Assembly: GCF_011030405.1 (NCBI RefSeq)
Contig: NZ_JAAJTJ010000016.1
Coordinates: 1-64,000, forward strand
Length of the DNA: 64,000 bases
From: Parapedobacter sp. SGR-10
Lineage (GTDB): Bacteria; Bacteroidota; Bacteroidia; Sphingobacteriales; Sphingobacteriaceae
Direction of reading: 5' to 3'
The first letter of the stretch is position 1. The number at the start of each line of letters is the position of its first letter. This document shows, in pieces, positions 26,946-35,798 of this stretch. The position numbers and the translations under genes were made by a program. The notes under the pieces were generated by a model. The model had not been told where the DNA came from. It worked only from the letters and a program-made list of their open reading frames with translations, and did not search any database.

Positions 26946-28319
26946 ATGGAAATAGCTAGAGGGAATTGGATCGGTTTTCAAACAGTATTCTATCACGAAC
27001 GCACGGGAAATTACGGCACGAATATCCATGATGTTATTGATTACGGAAATTTTGAGATAGACCTATTGGGATTGGCGGCTTATCTGGATTACGGTTACTG
27101 TGTATTTGCCCATACGCCTGTCAAACATGTACGGTATCTTCTGCCCCACCAGAGCTTACATCTCGCGGATGGAAAAATCTACATTCAGGATAATCCGGAC
27201 ACCACATTGGATCTTCTTGACAAGACGACGCATGAAGAAGACGTACTACAGATGATCAGCAAAGACGTCAACAAATGGGCATCTTCTCTTGAAGGGGACA
27301 TTCTAATCCCTACCAGCGGCGGATTTGACTCGAGGCTGCTGAATGTAGTATTGGAGGACAAAACACGTGTGCATGCCTATACCTATGGCACTTCCCAAAA
27401 CCAAAGTGATTCCAGAGAGGTCGTCTATGCACGTGAACTGTCCAAGAGGTTAGGCACAAAATGGCAACGTATAGAACTCGGTAGGTTTAATGCTTATCAG
27501 GACGAATGGTTTGCACAATTTGGTTGCTCTGTAGGCTCATTCGGAACCTACCATATTGAATTTTTTGATAAAATAAAAGCAGTCGAAAACCAAAATAAAT
27601 TGGGGCTGTTGAGTGGAATCATCGGTGATGCTTGGGCGGGTGCAGTGCATGTAAAGCCAATAGAGCATGTTGGAGAATATCGGTCAATAGGGCATACCCA
27701 CCAAATGACTGCCGATGCCAAAAAAGCGATGACCGCAGATTATACCGGTCTCGTGGAACACGTTTTTTCGGCACAAAAAGATTTATTAAAAGATCCTAAA
27801 TACCGCATCATCACCGCCATGCGAACCAAAATGATGCTTTTGCAATCGTTGATGTCTATTCCTGCCCATTTTGGATTTGCAGGCCATTCTCCGTTCCTGG
27901 ATGAAAAAATAGCCCTAAGCATGCTCAATATTGTGGATGAAAGACGAATGAATCGGGTCTGGCAAAGAGATTATTTTCGAAAGAACAATATTCTTTTTGA
28001 AGAAGAAAAACATTCATATACCTATCAAAATTCACTCAATTACTATGCGTTATTGCATCATGAGTTGGAACCTTTGAACATTGAAGTACTACGAGAGGTA
28101 ATCAAACCTTCCTATCTTGCATGGATAAACAGAAAATTACAGCATATCCATACCAAACAACGGATATTCCAGACATTGATGCACACACCTAAAGTAAAAG
28201 GAGTCATGAAATTGTTGGGATTCAAAAACGATCTTATGGAGGCATATTTTGCCTACACGACAATCAAACCTTTGGAAAAGCTACTATTAAAAAGAAACCA
28301 TCATGTCCATATCCCATAA
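26946..28319 (+). CDS. Asparagine synthetase-like PP-loop enzyme lacking the glutaminase nucleophile
   Basis: The 457-residue protein aligns with the synthetase half of AsnB: the PP-loop LIPTSGGFDSRLL at about residues 119-131 and the SGIIGDAWAG and FAGHSPFLDEKIAL segments. Only the end of the N-terminal glutamine amidotransferase domain is left (about 40-80: LAAYLDYGYCVF, VRYLLPHQSLHL), and the Cys2 nucleophile is absent. It may use free ammonia or an amine to amidate or ligate an acid. The next gene, capA-like, overlaps it by 17 nt, so the pair probably acts on the same surface polymer. Confidence 0.85.
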   Translation: MEIARGNWIGFQTVFYHERTGNYGTNIHDVIDYGNFEIDLLGLAAYLDYGYCVFAHTPVKHVRYLLPHQSLHLADGKIYIQDNPDTTLDLLDKTTHEEDVLQMISKDVNKWASSLEGDILIPTSGGFDSRLLNVVLEDKTRVHAYTYGTSQNQSDSREVVYARELSKRLGTKWQRIELGRFNAYQDEWFAQFGCSVGSFGTYHIEFFDKIKAVENQNKLGLLSGIIGDAWAGAVHVKPIEHVGEYRSIGHTHQMTADAKKAMTADYTGLVEHVFSAQKDLLKDPKYRIITAMRTKMMLLQSLMSIPAHFGFAGHSPFLDEKIALSMLNIVDERRMNRVWQRDYFRKNNILFEEEKHSYTYQNSLNYYALLHHELEPLNIEVLREVIKPSYLAWINRKLQHIHTKQRIFQTLMHTPKVKGVMKLLGFKNDLMEAYFAYTTIKPLEKLLLKRNHHVHIP

Positions 28320-29418
28320 ATTATTGTTTGTTGGGGATGTTGTACTGCATTCCAAGCCTCAGTTTTCAACAGAAATCCAGCAACTGTTTCGTGCTTCAAT
28401 CATGCGTTGCTGTAATGTGGAAGCCCCTCTGCAAGGTGCCGGAAAGTCTGTAGACAAGACCGGGCCATTGGTGTATCAAGCCGCACGTGCGGCGGAATGG
28501 CTACAAGAGTTAGGTTTTAATTTATTTGCTTTGGCCAATAACCATATACACGATTATGGAGATGAGGGATTATTGGCGACGCGAAATTCCTTTCCTTTAG
28601 ATAGTATTGTGGGAGCTGGACGTGAAGAGGATGCTTACGGCATGTGCGCAAAGACTATTGATGGTATAAAATATGGCTTTGTGGCTTATGGGGAGAATGG
28701 CTACGGAGCGTTGAACGGAGACAGAAACGTAGGCTATGCGTGGGTAAATCACCCAAGAGTAGATCGTGATATTGCAAGATTCAAAGCGCAAGTAGATGTA
28801 CTGATCGTACAGGTGCATGCCGGTGTAGAAATGTTGGACGTACCTCTTCCCGAATGGAGAAAACGCTTTTACGAAATAATGGATCAAGGGGCGGATATAT
28901 TGATTGCCCATCATCCACATGTGTTGCAAGGGATAGAGCTTTATAAAGACAAACCCATCTGTTACAGCCTGGGAAATTTTTATTTTGAGTACCCAAGTGA
29001 TCATCCCCAATGGAATATAGGTGGCCTTTTGGAGATAGAGCTAAAGGATGCCAAATTCCACCACTGTAATCTGCATGTCGTGGAGAAAAAAGATGTATCC
29101 GTCGTTTTATGGGACAAGGAGCGCGCAAACACATTACTCGAACGCTTGAACGATAAACTATCGGGATCGACGTATGAACAGTATGTGGATCGAGAAGCGG
29201 TGACTCTCTGGAAAAAGCATCATGCTCAATATTATGCAAAGGCTGTCAATGGCATGGTCGATTATTCTTTTAAGGGTATACTCAAATCCATTAAAAGAAT
29301 GGTATCCAGCAGAAAAGTTGATTACAATATGATGTGGCACAATTTGTGTATTGAAAGTAATCTCTGGCTCGTAAAAAGAGCCATTCATCGACTAAAAAAA
29401 GGCCATGACACTCCATAA
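28303..29418 (+). CDS. CapA-family (PGA_cap) metallophosphatase-like protein
   Basis: The 371-residue protein has the PGA_cap motifs: LLFVGDVVLH (metal site), MRCCNVEAPLQ, FALANNHIHDYGDEGL, VQVHAGVE, IAHHPHVLQGIE and YSLGNFYF. CapA relatives take part in poly-gamma-glutamate or capsule synthesis. No signal peptide or membrane helix is visible, unlike membrane-bound CapA of Bacillus. The C-terminal 100 residues are lineage-specific. The frame overlaps the AsnB-like gene by 17 nt. Confidence 0.88.
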   Translation: MSISHKLLFVGDVVLHSKPQFSTEIQQLFRASIMRCCNVEAPLQGAGKSVDKTGPLVYQAARAAEWLQELGFNLFALANNHIHDYGDEGLLATRNSFPLDSIVGAGREEDAYGMCAKTIDGIKYGFVAYGENGYGALNGDRNVGYAWVNHPRVDRDIARFKAQVDVLIVQVHAGVEMLDVPLPEWRKRFYEIMDQGADILIAHHPHVLQGIELYKDKPICYSLGNFYFEYPSDHPQWNIGGLLEIELKDAKFHHCNLHVVEKKDVSVVLWDKERANTLLERLNDKLSGSTYEQYVDREAVTLWKKHHAQYYAKAVNGMVDYSFKGILKSIKRMVSSRKVDYNMMWHNLCIESNLWLVKRAIHRLKKGHDTP

Positions 29419-29484
29419 CACAACCCTACAATTCTCATCAAAAGGTAGTTGAATTGTTTTTAATGTATTATATTTCCATGGATT

Positions 29485-30189
29485 ATGGACAAAATAAAAA
29501 AACTCATCTTAAAATATCTTCCTATTCATAAATTTTTAAGCTTTCGGTCTTATTCTCAAGATGGTGAAGATATGGTCATCCGAAGCTTTTACCAACATCT
29601 TAAAAGATATAAAGGTTTTTATGTGGATGTTGGTGCGCATCACCCTTTTAGATTCTCCAATACCAAATACTTTTATAATAAGGGGTGGAGAGGCATAAAT
29701 ATTGAGCCTTCTCCTGAAGTAATGCCATTATTCCGGTTGTTTAGGCGACGGGATGTCAATTTAAATTTAGGGATAGCCGAACGCGAAGATGAATTGACTT
29801 ACTATTGTTTCAACGAGCCTGCATTAAACGGTTTCTCCAAAGAATTGTCGGAAAAACGAGATACGGAAAACTCACCTTACCGACTTTTGAAAGCGATTTC
29901 GGTCAAAACAATGCCCCTTAAAAAAGTATTGGATGAATATCTTCCTAAGGGGCAACACATAGATTTTTTGAGTATAGACGCAGAGGGATTTGATCTCATC
30001 GTTCTCAAATCCAATGATTGGCAGCATTATAGGCCTTCATTTGTACTGGTCGAGGACGATATCGATCTATCCGAGATGATGGAGTCCGAAATATATAAAC
30101 AGATGTCAGCCCTCCACTATAAATTGGTTGCGAAAACTTCCCGCACATTGATATTTCAAGACGATGCAAACAGCATACAAAATGATTAA
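29485..30189 (+). CDS. FkbM-family methyltransferase
   Basis: The 234-residue enzyme has the FkbM SAM fold: FYVDVGAHHPFRFSNTKYF (about 42-60), INIEPSPEVMPLF, and IDFLSIDAEGFDLIVLKS (about 157-174). Family members O-methylate sugars or small molecules; here a sugar of the polysaccharide is the likely target. It is the last gene of the locus and its stop codon overlaps the stop of the opposite DeoR gene by 4 nt. Confidence 0.92.
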   Translation: MDKIKKLILKYLPIHKFLSFRSYSQDGEDMVIRSFYQHLKRYKGFYVDVGAHHPFRFSNTKYFYNKGWRGINIEPSPEVMPLFRLFRRRDVNLNLGIAEREDELTYYCFNEPALNGFSKELSEKRDTENSPYRLLKAISVKTMPLKKVLDEYLPKGQHIDFLSIDAEGFDLIVLKSNDWQHYRPSFVLVEDDIDLSEMMESEIYKQMSALHYKLVAKTSRTLIFQDDANSIQND

Positions 30190-30929
30190 ATCACCGTAAT
30201 GCTATTGGCAAAATCTTTCAATGCTCTATCCTTCGGATCCATATCGGTAATCAAATAGGTGACTTCTTTCAAAGGAGCTACCCGCATCTTTTGATTAGAG
30301 TTTAGCTTTTCGACAATGCTGAGGATAGCAAGGCTCTTCGAGCATTTGATCATCGCCCGCTTGATCTGTACGACTTCCCAGTCTGAATCGGTAATACCTT
30401 CCTCTATCGACAAACTGTTCGTTCCCAAAAGGCACAGATCTACCCGAAGATCGGAAAGTTCATTGATCACTTGCGAACCTGTCACGATATTTGTGTTCCT
30501 GGAAAGTTTGCCACCCAAAAGAATGACTTCCAGGTTTTCTTTTTCAGCCAATTCCAAAGCAACCAATGGGCTGATCGTAAAGAAAGTGCACTGCAAATCG
30601 TTGGGAATCAGTCTCGCAAGCTCTATCATAGTGGTGCCACCACCGATAAGGACGGTCATACCACTTTGGAGCAATGAAATGGCTTTGCCGGCGATTTCCT
30701 TCTTGCCTTCCTTGGCATATACATCGCCATTCTGGAACGGAAACTGAAAAGACTTGGACAATGCACCACCATACACCTTGATAAGCTTGCCATTTTCGGC
30801 CAATTCGTTTAGATCTCTCCTTATCGTGTCTTCGGATACATTCAATTGTAAGCTTAGGTCAGTCGAAAGTACCTTATTGTGTAGGTTGATCTGATGGATA
30901 ATATATGCTTGTCTTTCCTCTTTTAACAT
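30186..30929 (-). CDS. DeoR/GlpR-family transcriptional regulator
   Basis: The 247-residue regulator has an N-terminal winged helix (about 1-56, VSEDTIRRDLNELAENGKL) and a DeoR-type sugar-phosphate sensor domain (IGGGTTMIELARLI, GTNSLSIEEGITDSDWEVVQIKRAMI). It normally represses sugar-use genes until a phosphorylated sugar binds. No sugar-use operon is beside it, so its targets are elsewhere. Confidence 0.94.
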   Translation of the reverse strand: MLKEERQAYIIHQINLHNKVLSTDLSLQLNVSEDTIRRDLNELAENGKLIKVYGGALSKSFQFPFQNGDVYAKEGKKEIAGKAISLLQSGMTVLIGGGTTMIELARLIPNDLQCTFFTISPLVALELAEKENLEVILLGGKLSRNTNIVTGSQVINELSDLRVDLCLLGTNSLSIEEGITDSDWEVVQIKRAMIKCSKSLAILSIVEKLNSNQKMRVAPLKEVTYLITDMDPKDRALKDFANSITVI

Positions 30930-30959
30930 AATGAACGTATTTGGGTATAAAAAAGCCTT

Positions 30960-31724
30960 CTACTGGCCGGAAGAGTCTGGATCAATTTTGTTGGTTTTGG
31001 TTACACCTGCTTTGAATCGAGGCTTGAAGCCCGATGGTTTACTCGCTTGATCCGGCTCAGGTTGCTCATCGCTTGCCGTGGCTTCAGGTTCTTCTTTGAT
31101 AACGGATTTTGTTACACCAGCCTTAAAGCGAGGCTTGAAGCCTGCGGGTTTTTGTACAGTATCTTCATTTGATGCCGAGGATGGAGGAACTTCAACCACT
31201 TTATCCTCTGTCTTAGTCACACCGGCTTTAAAGCGAGGTTTGAAACCTGCGGGCTTTGATACAGCCTCTTCGTTTGATTCTGACGGTGAAGGAGCTTCAA
31301 CCGCTTTATCCTCTGTCTTGGTCACACCGGCCTTAAAACGGGGCTTGAAGCCTGCGGGTTTATTTTCCTGCGCAGTAACAGTAGGATTGGTATCGGCCGT
31401 AGGTTCTGATTTTTCGGGCTCTATAGGCTTGGTCACATTGGCTCTGAATTTGGGTTTAAAACCTAAAGCTTTGTTGGTGCCACTAGATGTAGTTACAGCT
31501 TGTTCTGGTGCAGCGGTTTCGATTTTCTGAACCGGTGCTTCCTCCTCATGTAGCCTATAGCTTTTTCGAAGTTTGTTGAACCAAAATTTCTTCGTATGGT
31601 CAAAACTCTTTTCGCCCATAGCATGGTAATGCCGATGGAATTCGGTATAGAGTTCCGGCTTCGCATTCCTCAATGCCTGAAGGTCTATTTTCTTTTTAGC
31701 AAAAAACTCTTCGAAAGTTGCCAT
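30960..31724 (-). CDS. Repeat protein with five KPAGFKPRFKAGVTK-like units
   Basis: The 254-residue soluble protein starts MATFEEFFAKKKID. Residues 1-60 form an alpha-helical N-terminal domain (FHRHYHAMG, FDHTKKFWFNKLRKSYRL). The rest carries five basic repeats with core GFKPRFKAGVTK, spaced 35-37 residues, joined by acidic Glu/Ser/Pro-rich linkers. The most N-terminal unit (GFKPKFRANVTK) is the most divergent. No known family was recognised. Basic repeats on acidic linkers suggest binding to nucleic acid or another polyanion (inference). An in-frame ATG at 31757 lies inside the terminator hairpin, so 31724 is preferred. Confidence 0.8.
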   Translation of the reverse strand: MATFEEFFAKKKIDLQALRNAKPELYTEFHRHYHAMGEKSFDHTKKFWFNKLRKSYRLHEEEAPVQKIETAAPEQAVTTSSGTNKALGFKPKFRANVTKPIEPEKSEPTADTNPTVTAQENKPAGFKPRFKAGVTKTEDKAVEAPSPSESNEEAVSKPAGFKPRFKAGVTKTEDKVVEVPPSSASNEDTVQKPAGFKPRFKAGVTKSVIKEEPEATASDEQPEPDQASKPSGFKPRFKAGVTKTNKIDPDSSGQ

Positions 31725-31740
31725 GTACAAATGTAAGGAT

Positions 31741-31773
31741 AATAAGAAAGAGGGCAAAGCCCTCTTTCTTATT
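31741..31773 (-). terminator. Strong hairpin terminator of the yebC-like gene
   Basis: AATAAGAAAGAGGGC (31741-31755) pairs perfectly with GCCCTCTTTCTTATT (31759-31773) over 15 bp with a 3-nt loop. It ends transcription from the yebC-like gene 12 nt after its stop, and lies only 16 nt before the start of the repeat protein. Confidence 0.85.
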
Positions 31774-31785
31774 ATCCTCTACCAA

Positions 31786-32511
31786 TTATTCCATATTGTG
31801 ATATACAGCCTGTACATCGTCATCTTCTTCGATCTTATCGATCAGTTTTAAGACATCGGCAGCTTGTTCTTCACTCAAAGCGGTGTGGGAAAGGGCGATT
31901 CGTTCTAATTTTGCGGAAGTCACTTCGACACCTTTCTCTTCCAAAAGACGCTGCATGTTTCCAAAGTCTTCAAAAGAAGTCTGGACGACGACTTGGTCAT
32001 TGCCCTCCTCATCAGCTTCTACATACAACTCTTCCAATCCCCCATCGATCAGCTCCAATTCCAATTCATCCATATCCAAATCATCGTTTGCAGGAAAGCG
32101 GAAAATGGATTTGCGTTGAAAAATAAAGTCCAACGATCCTGTTTTTCCCAGTGACCCGCCTGCTTTGGTAAAATAGCTACGGATATTGGCCACCGTACGA
32201 TTGGTATTGTCTGTCGCCGTCTCTATCAGCACAGGCACACCATGTGGGCCGTAGCCCTCGTACACATACTCTTCATAACCTTTGGCGTCCTTCTCCGATG
32301 CTCTTTTGATAGCAGCTTCTACCCTATCTTTAGGCATATTGACTGCCTTGGCATTCTGTATAGCCGTCCGTAGCCTAGAGTTGTTCTCTGGGTGCGGCCC
32401 ACCCTCTTTTACAGCGATGGCTATCTCTTTTCCCAATCGGGTAAACTGAACCGCCATCTTGGCCCAGCGTTTAAATTTTCTTTCCTTTCTGAATTCAAAA
32501 GCTCTACCCAT
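31786..32511 (-). CDS. YebC/PmpR-family regulatory protein
   Basis: The 241-residue protein is a full YebC family member, with MGRAFEFRKERKFKRWAKMA at the start, NMPKDRVEAAIKRA, and EGYGPHGVPVLIETATDN split across the first 120 residues, and the C-terminal ENIMQRLLEEKG-like and ADVLKLIDKIEEDDDVQAVY segments. YebC proteins act as DNA-binding regulators or, in recent work, help ribosomes at polyproline stretches. It is co-directional with the threonine dehydrogenase gene 3 nt upstream. Confidence 0.95.
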   Translation of the reverse strand: MGRAFEFRKERKFKRWAKMAVQFTRLGKEIAIAVKEGGPHPENNSRLRTAIQNAKAVNMPKDRVEAAIKRASEKDAKGYEEYVYEGYGPHGVPVLIETATDNTNRTVANIRSYFTKAGGSLGKTGSLDFIFQRKSIFRFPANDDLDMDELELELIDGGLEELYVEADEEGNDQVVVQTSFEDFGNMQRLLEEKGVEVTSAKLERIALSHTALSEEQAADVLKLIDKIEEDDDVQAVYHNME

Positions 32512-32514
32512 TCT

Positions 32515-33465
32515 CTACTGTTTGTTTTTAAGGTTGTTGATCATATCTTCTGCCATCTTAGGTAGATCAAAAGCTAAGGACCAGTTCCAATCTTTACGGG
32601 CATATTCGTCATCGATACTCTCTGGCCATGTATCCGCTATCGCTTGGCGCGGATCTCCTTCAATGTAAGACATTTCAAAATTAGGAAGAATTTTTTTAAT
32701 TTCAGTGGCAATCATTGCCGGTGTGAACGAAATTCCACCCAAATTATAACTGGAACGTACGCGGATATTTTCTGCGGGTGCATCCATCAATTGAAGGGTT
32801 GCCCTGACCGCATCATCCATATACATCATCGGCAAAGCCGTATCTGCAGAAAGAAAGCAAGCATAAGAGCCTTTGGCCAGCGCCTCGAAGAAAATGTGTA
32901 TGGCATAATCCGTCGTACCTCCTCCGGGTGCTGTCTTCCAGGAAATAACACCCGGATAGCGGATGCTCCGGACATCCAGACCATATTTGGCATGATAATA
33001 TTCACACAGCCGCTCTCCCGCCAGCTTGCTGATGCCATATATGCTGTTGGGATCCATGGTACAATATTGCGGTGCCGCCGTTTTGGGCGAGTGAGGACCA
33101 AACACAGCAATAGAGCTTGGCCAAAAGACCTTTTTAATACCCAATTCGAGGCATAGATCCAATACATTCAGTAGACCGTTCATATTCAGATCCCATGCTT
33201 TCTGCGGATATTGCTCTCCTACGGCCGAGAGCATGGCTGCCAGCAAATAGACCTGTGTGGGTTTATGTTTTACAAAGAGTTTTTTCAACCCCTCTTTATC
33301 CAAGACATTTATCGTTTCGAAGATCTCGTCACTTCCTCTATGCTGAGGCTCTCTGATATCAGAAGTGATGACATTGGATACCCCAAATTTTTTGCGCAGG
33401 GCGATGGCCAATTCTGTGCCGATCTGACCATTCGATCCAATGATTATTATGGTGTCTTTCATCAA
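32515..33465 (-). CDS. L-threonine 3-dehydrogenase, NAD-epimerase (SDR) type
   Basis: The 316-residue SDR enzyme has the NAD-binding IIGSNGQIGTELAIAL motif, the catalytic YxxxK in SIYGISKLAGERLCEYYH, and the segment GVISWKTAPGGGTTDYA that marks the short-chain threonine dehydrogenase group (distinct from zinc-type Tdh). It would oxidise threonine to 2-amino-3-ketobutyrate. The Kbl ligase is not in the window. Confidence 0.9.
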   Translation of the reverse strand: MMKDTIIIIGSNGQIGTELAIALRKKFGVSNVITSDIREPQHRGSDEIFETINVLDKEGLKKLFVKHKPTQVYLLAAMLSAVGEQYPQKAWDLNMNGLLNVLDLCLELGIKKVFWPSSIAVFGPHSPKTAAPQYCTMDPNSIYGISKLAGERLCEYYHAKYGLDVRSIRYPGVISWKTAPGGGTTDYAIHIFFEALAKGSYACFLSADTALPMMYMDDAVRATLQLMDAPAENIRVRSSYNLGGISFTPAMIATEIKKILPNFEMSYIEGDPRQAIADTWPESIDDEYARKDWNWSLAFDLPKMAEDMINNLKNKQ

Positions 33466-33494
33466 GCAAAGATAGTTTATTTATTTGCTAATTG

Positions 33495-35180
33495 TCAATA
33501 GGCCAACGTCTGACGGGTCACAACAAAACCGCCTTTTTGCAGCTCTCGAACACCTTTTGCAGTATATATCTCGACGGAAAAAATGTATATCCCAGAGGGT
33601 ACAAAAGTGCCGGATTCGGCACGGCAATCCCAGGTGACCTTGCCCATTGAACCTGCACTCTGCTGTCGAATCAATCGGCTGATTAATCGTCCGCTTTCTG
33701 AGAAAATATGCACATTCATCATATAGTCCGAAGCATTCAATTCATAGTTTATTTCCAAAAAATCTTCGAATCCATCTTGATCCGGAGATACGGTTTTGGA
33801 ACTTAAAAAAATTTTATTTTTTTTCAAAATAAGGTCGTTTTGTACAGAATTTTTGTAACCCGGTGTAGCCCCTCCGCTCCAAGTGGAGGCCGAGCGGAAG
33901 TTGTCGTGCGCATTGGTCGGGTTATCCGGTGATTGGCGCTCGAGCGAAATCCCTTTTTCATTCTTGAGAAAAGGCTGGTGCATATCCGCATGGTAAGATA
34001 GCGAATCAATCATCTTGTCGGGAGAAAATAAAGTAACTATACCTTTTTGGTTGGCATAAGCCGGCAAACGGGGCATAGCATGGACAAATTGGTTTTCATC
34101 CGTTTTATAATGAGTGTACAGGACGGTCGGATCGGTTGTCAGTGCCAAGTGCTGGCCGGGATGGATGAAAAGCTTTTCCGTACTGATTACTCTCGTTCCT
34201 AACTTCCAGTCCTGTAAGTTGACGGGATGATCGCTTCTATTCAGTATTTCCACAAAATCTACTCCACCAGGCCTAGGATTGAACAAGACCTCATTGATCA
34301 CAATATCGTTGTACTGGATATCGCCTTGTTGGAATAGGGTCATGTCCTCCACATCCATATCGTACCCACACCACCGCACACCCTTACTTTTCAATGTATA
34401 AATGAGGTTCTTTTCAAAGTCCCGATTAAAGTAAAGGTAAAGTGTATCTTTGGAAGAGGAGATTTCAATACGCTCAGGAATACCCATATGCGGAGCTACC
34501 TCAAAATTCTCCACATGGAAATCCATATCTTCAACTGTTGTATTCCAAGAAAGAGCAAGTTTGTTGTTTTCTATTCCGGCGGAGTTGACAAAGATTTGCG
34601 GCATACGATACAAATCGTAGACGGAATTAGACACACAAGGTGTGCCTCCTAACGGATGATCAGAGGCAATCCAATTGAAAGAAACATTACAGCGGATATT
34701 CGGATTGATCCGTTCCAAACTCCATCCGCCATTTCTTTTGGCCGTACTTCCATACCAACGATTCGAATACTCTACCCGATCAATAAGTTCCTCATCACGA
34801 GTCAGCGAAATGATTGCCCCTGTATTGTTGAGTGCTGGCCATCGGCTCAATGCTAACGCATCTCCAAAAGGCTCAAACTGGGGCAAAGCTGCACTGCTGC
34901 ATAGGACGACAAATTGTTGTGGAGATAGGCTGTAAGACGGCAGATCGACGAGGGTATTGCCGATCCCAATTCGGTATGCTGCCAATTCGATGGTCTCCGT
35001 ACTGTTGTTGAACAGCTCAATATATTCGTACGGCGGCAACTGTCCATTATTAGGATTCGCCATGATCTCATTGATGACCAATGTCGTTTGGGCCAATATT
35101 CCACATGAAATAAGGTTCATCCCAAACATCAATACCATATGACGTAATGGATACAGCATACTCTTGGCTAGCATAGGCAA
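33495..35180 (-). CDS. Lamin-tail-domain surface protein with gliding-type C-terminal domain
   Basis: The 561-residue secreted protein has a signal peptide (to about residue 31), a lamin-tail domain (about 33-140: LVINEIMANPNNGQLPPYEY), a second one (about 300-400: IVINEVLFNPRPGGVDFVEI), and a C-terminal Ig-like domain of the gliding-motility/FlgD type (SGIYIFSVEI, ending FVVTRQTLAY). Proteins of this shape are exported and held on the cell surface in Bacteroidota. A true type IX sorting signal is not certain. Function unknown; adhesion or nuclease-associated binding is possible. Confidence 0.85.
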   Translation of the reverse strand: MPMLAKSMLYPLRHMVLMFGMNLISCGILAQTTLVINEIMANPNNGQLPPYEYIELFNNSTETIELAAYRIGIGNTLVDLPSYSLSPQQFVVLCSSAALPQFEPFGDALALSRWPALNNTGAIISLTRDEELIDRVEYSNRWYGSTAKRNGGWSLERINPNIRCNVSFNWIASDHPLGGTPCVSNSVYDLYRMPQIFVNSAGIENNKLALSWNTTVEDMDFHVENFEVAPHMGIPERIEISSSKDTLYLYFNRDFEKNLIYTLKSKGVRWCGYDMDVEDMTLFQQGDIQYNDIVINEVLFNPRPGGVDFVEILNRSDHPVNLQDWKLGTRVISTEKLFIHPGQHLALTTDPTVLYTHYKTDENQFVHAMPRLPAYANQKGIVTLFSPDKMIDSLSYHADMHQPFLKNEKGISLERQSPDNPTNAHDNFRSASTWSGGATPGYKNSVQNDLILKKNKIFLSSKTVSPDQDGFEDFLEINYELNASDYMMNVHIFSESGRLISRLIRQQSAGSMGKVTWDCRAESGTFVPSGIYIFSVEIYTAKGVRELQKGGFVVTRQTLAY

Positions 35181-35798
35181 AGGGCAGACTACAAGGTCTG
35201 CAACCCCTCGCTATTTAATCGCAAGATAACAAATATTCGTGAAAAAATAAAATATTCCGAGAACTACTGTAAGTGGGTATATTCAACAATTGCTTTTATT
35301 TATCAGAATAATGAACTATCCACCGATAAAGCCATTAAAGAAGGTCGATCATACTTATTTCTTTCATTTCTTTCAAAGTGATCGATGCAGGAAAAAGATG
35401 TCAATTCTTTTGTTTAGGATTATAGCACAATAACGGTGTTTTAAATTATATTTACGGAATTATATTTTATTTCAACGTCGGTTTATATTAAACTAACGCT
35501 TATAAATTATTTTATACCGTTATTTTATTTATTAATTACGTTAATTAGACATATTTTTCTATTATTTTAATCTATAATGCTGTTGATATAATATACTATT
35601 ACGTATTTATATTTTATAATATTGTAATATAAATATATTTTAACGTTTATTTATATTAAAAATACGTTGTTATATTTTTAAATACCGTTAATACTAATTC
35701 TATTAACGCTATATTTGTATATAATTACATTATGTTGCCTCACAATGAGTGTCATTATTTAATCCAAAATATAAACAAGTACATCTAAAATTTTAGTT
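35181..35798. other. 618-bp non-coding gap with an extremely AT-rich core
   Basis: No gene is present. About 35440-35750 is nearly all A/T, and almost every G or C is part of an ACG or CGT step (for example TAACGC, ACCGTTA, TTACGTTAATT, TTAACGTTT, ATACGTTG, ACCGTTAATAC, TTAACGC), at intervals of about 15-40 bp. TATATTTG at 35710-35717 fits the -7 promoter element for the downstream gene. The first 250 bp shows no clear signal. Confidence 0.6.

Noticed and set aside
35181-35798. CRISPR or satellite array in the AT-rich gap
   Set aside because: ACG/CGT steps are spaced irregularly and no repeat unit of constant length and sequence is present.
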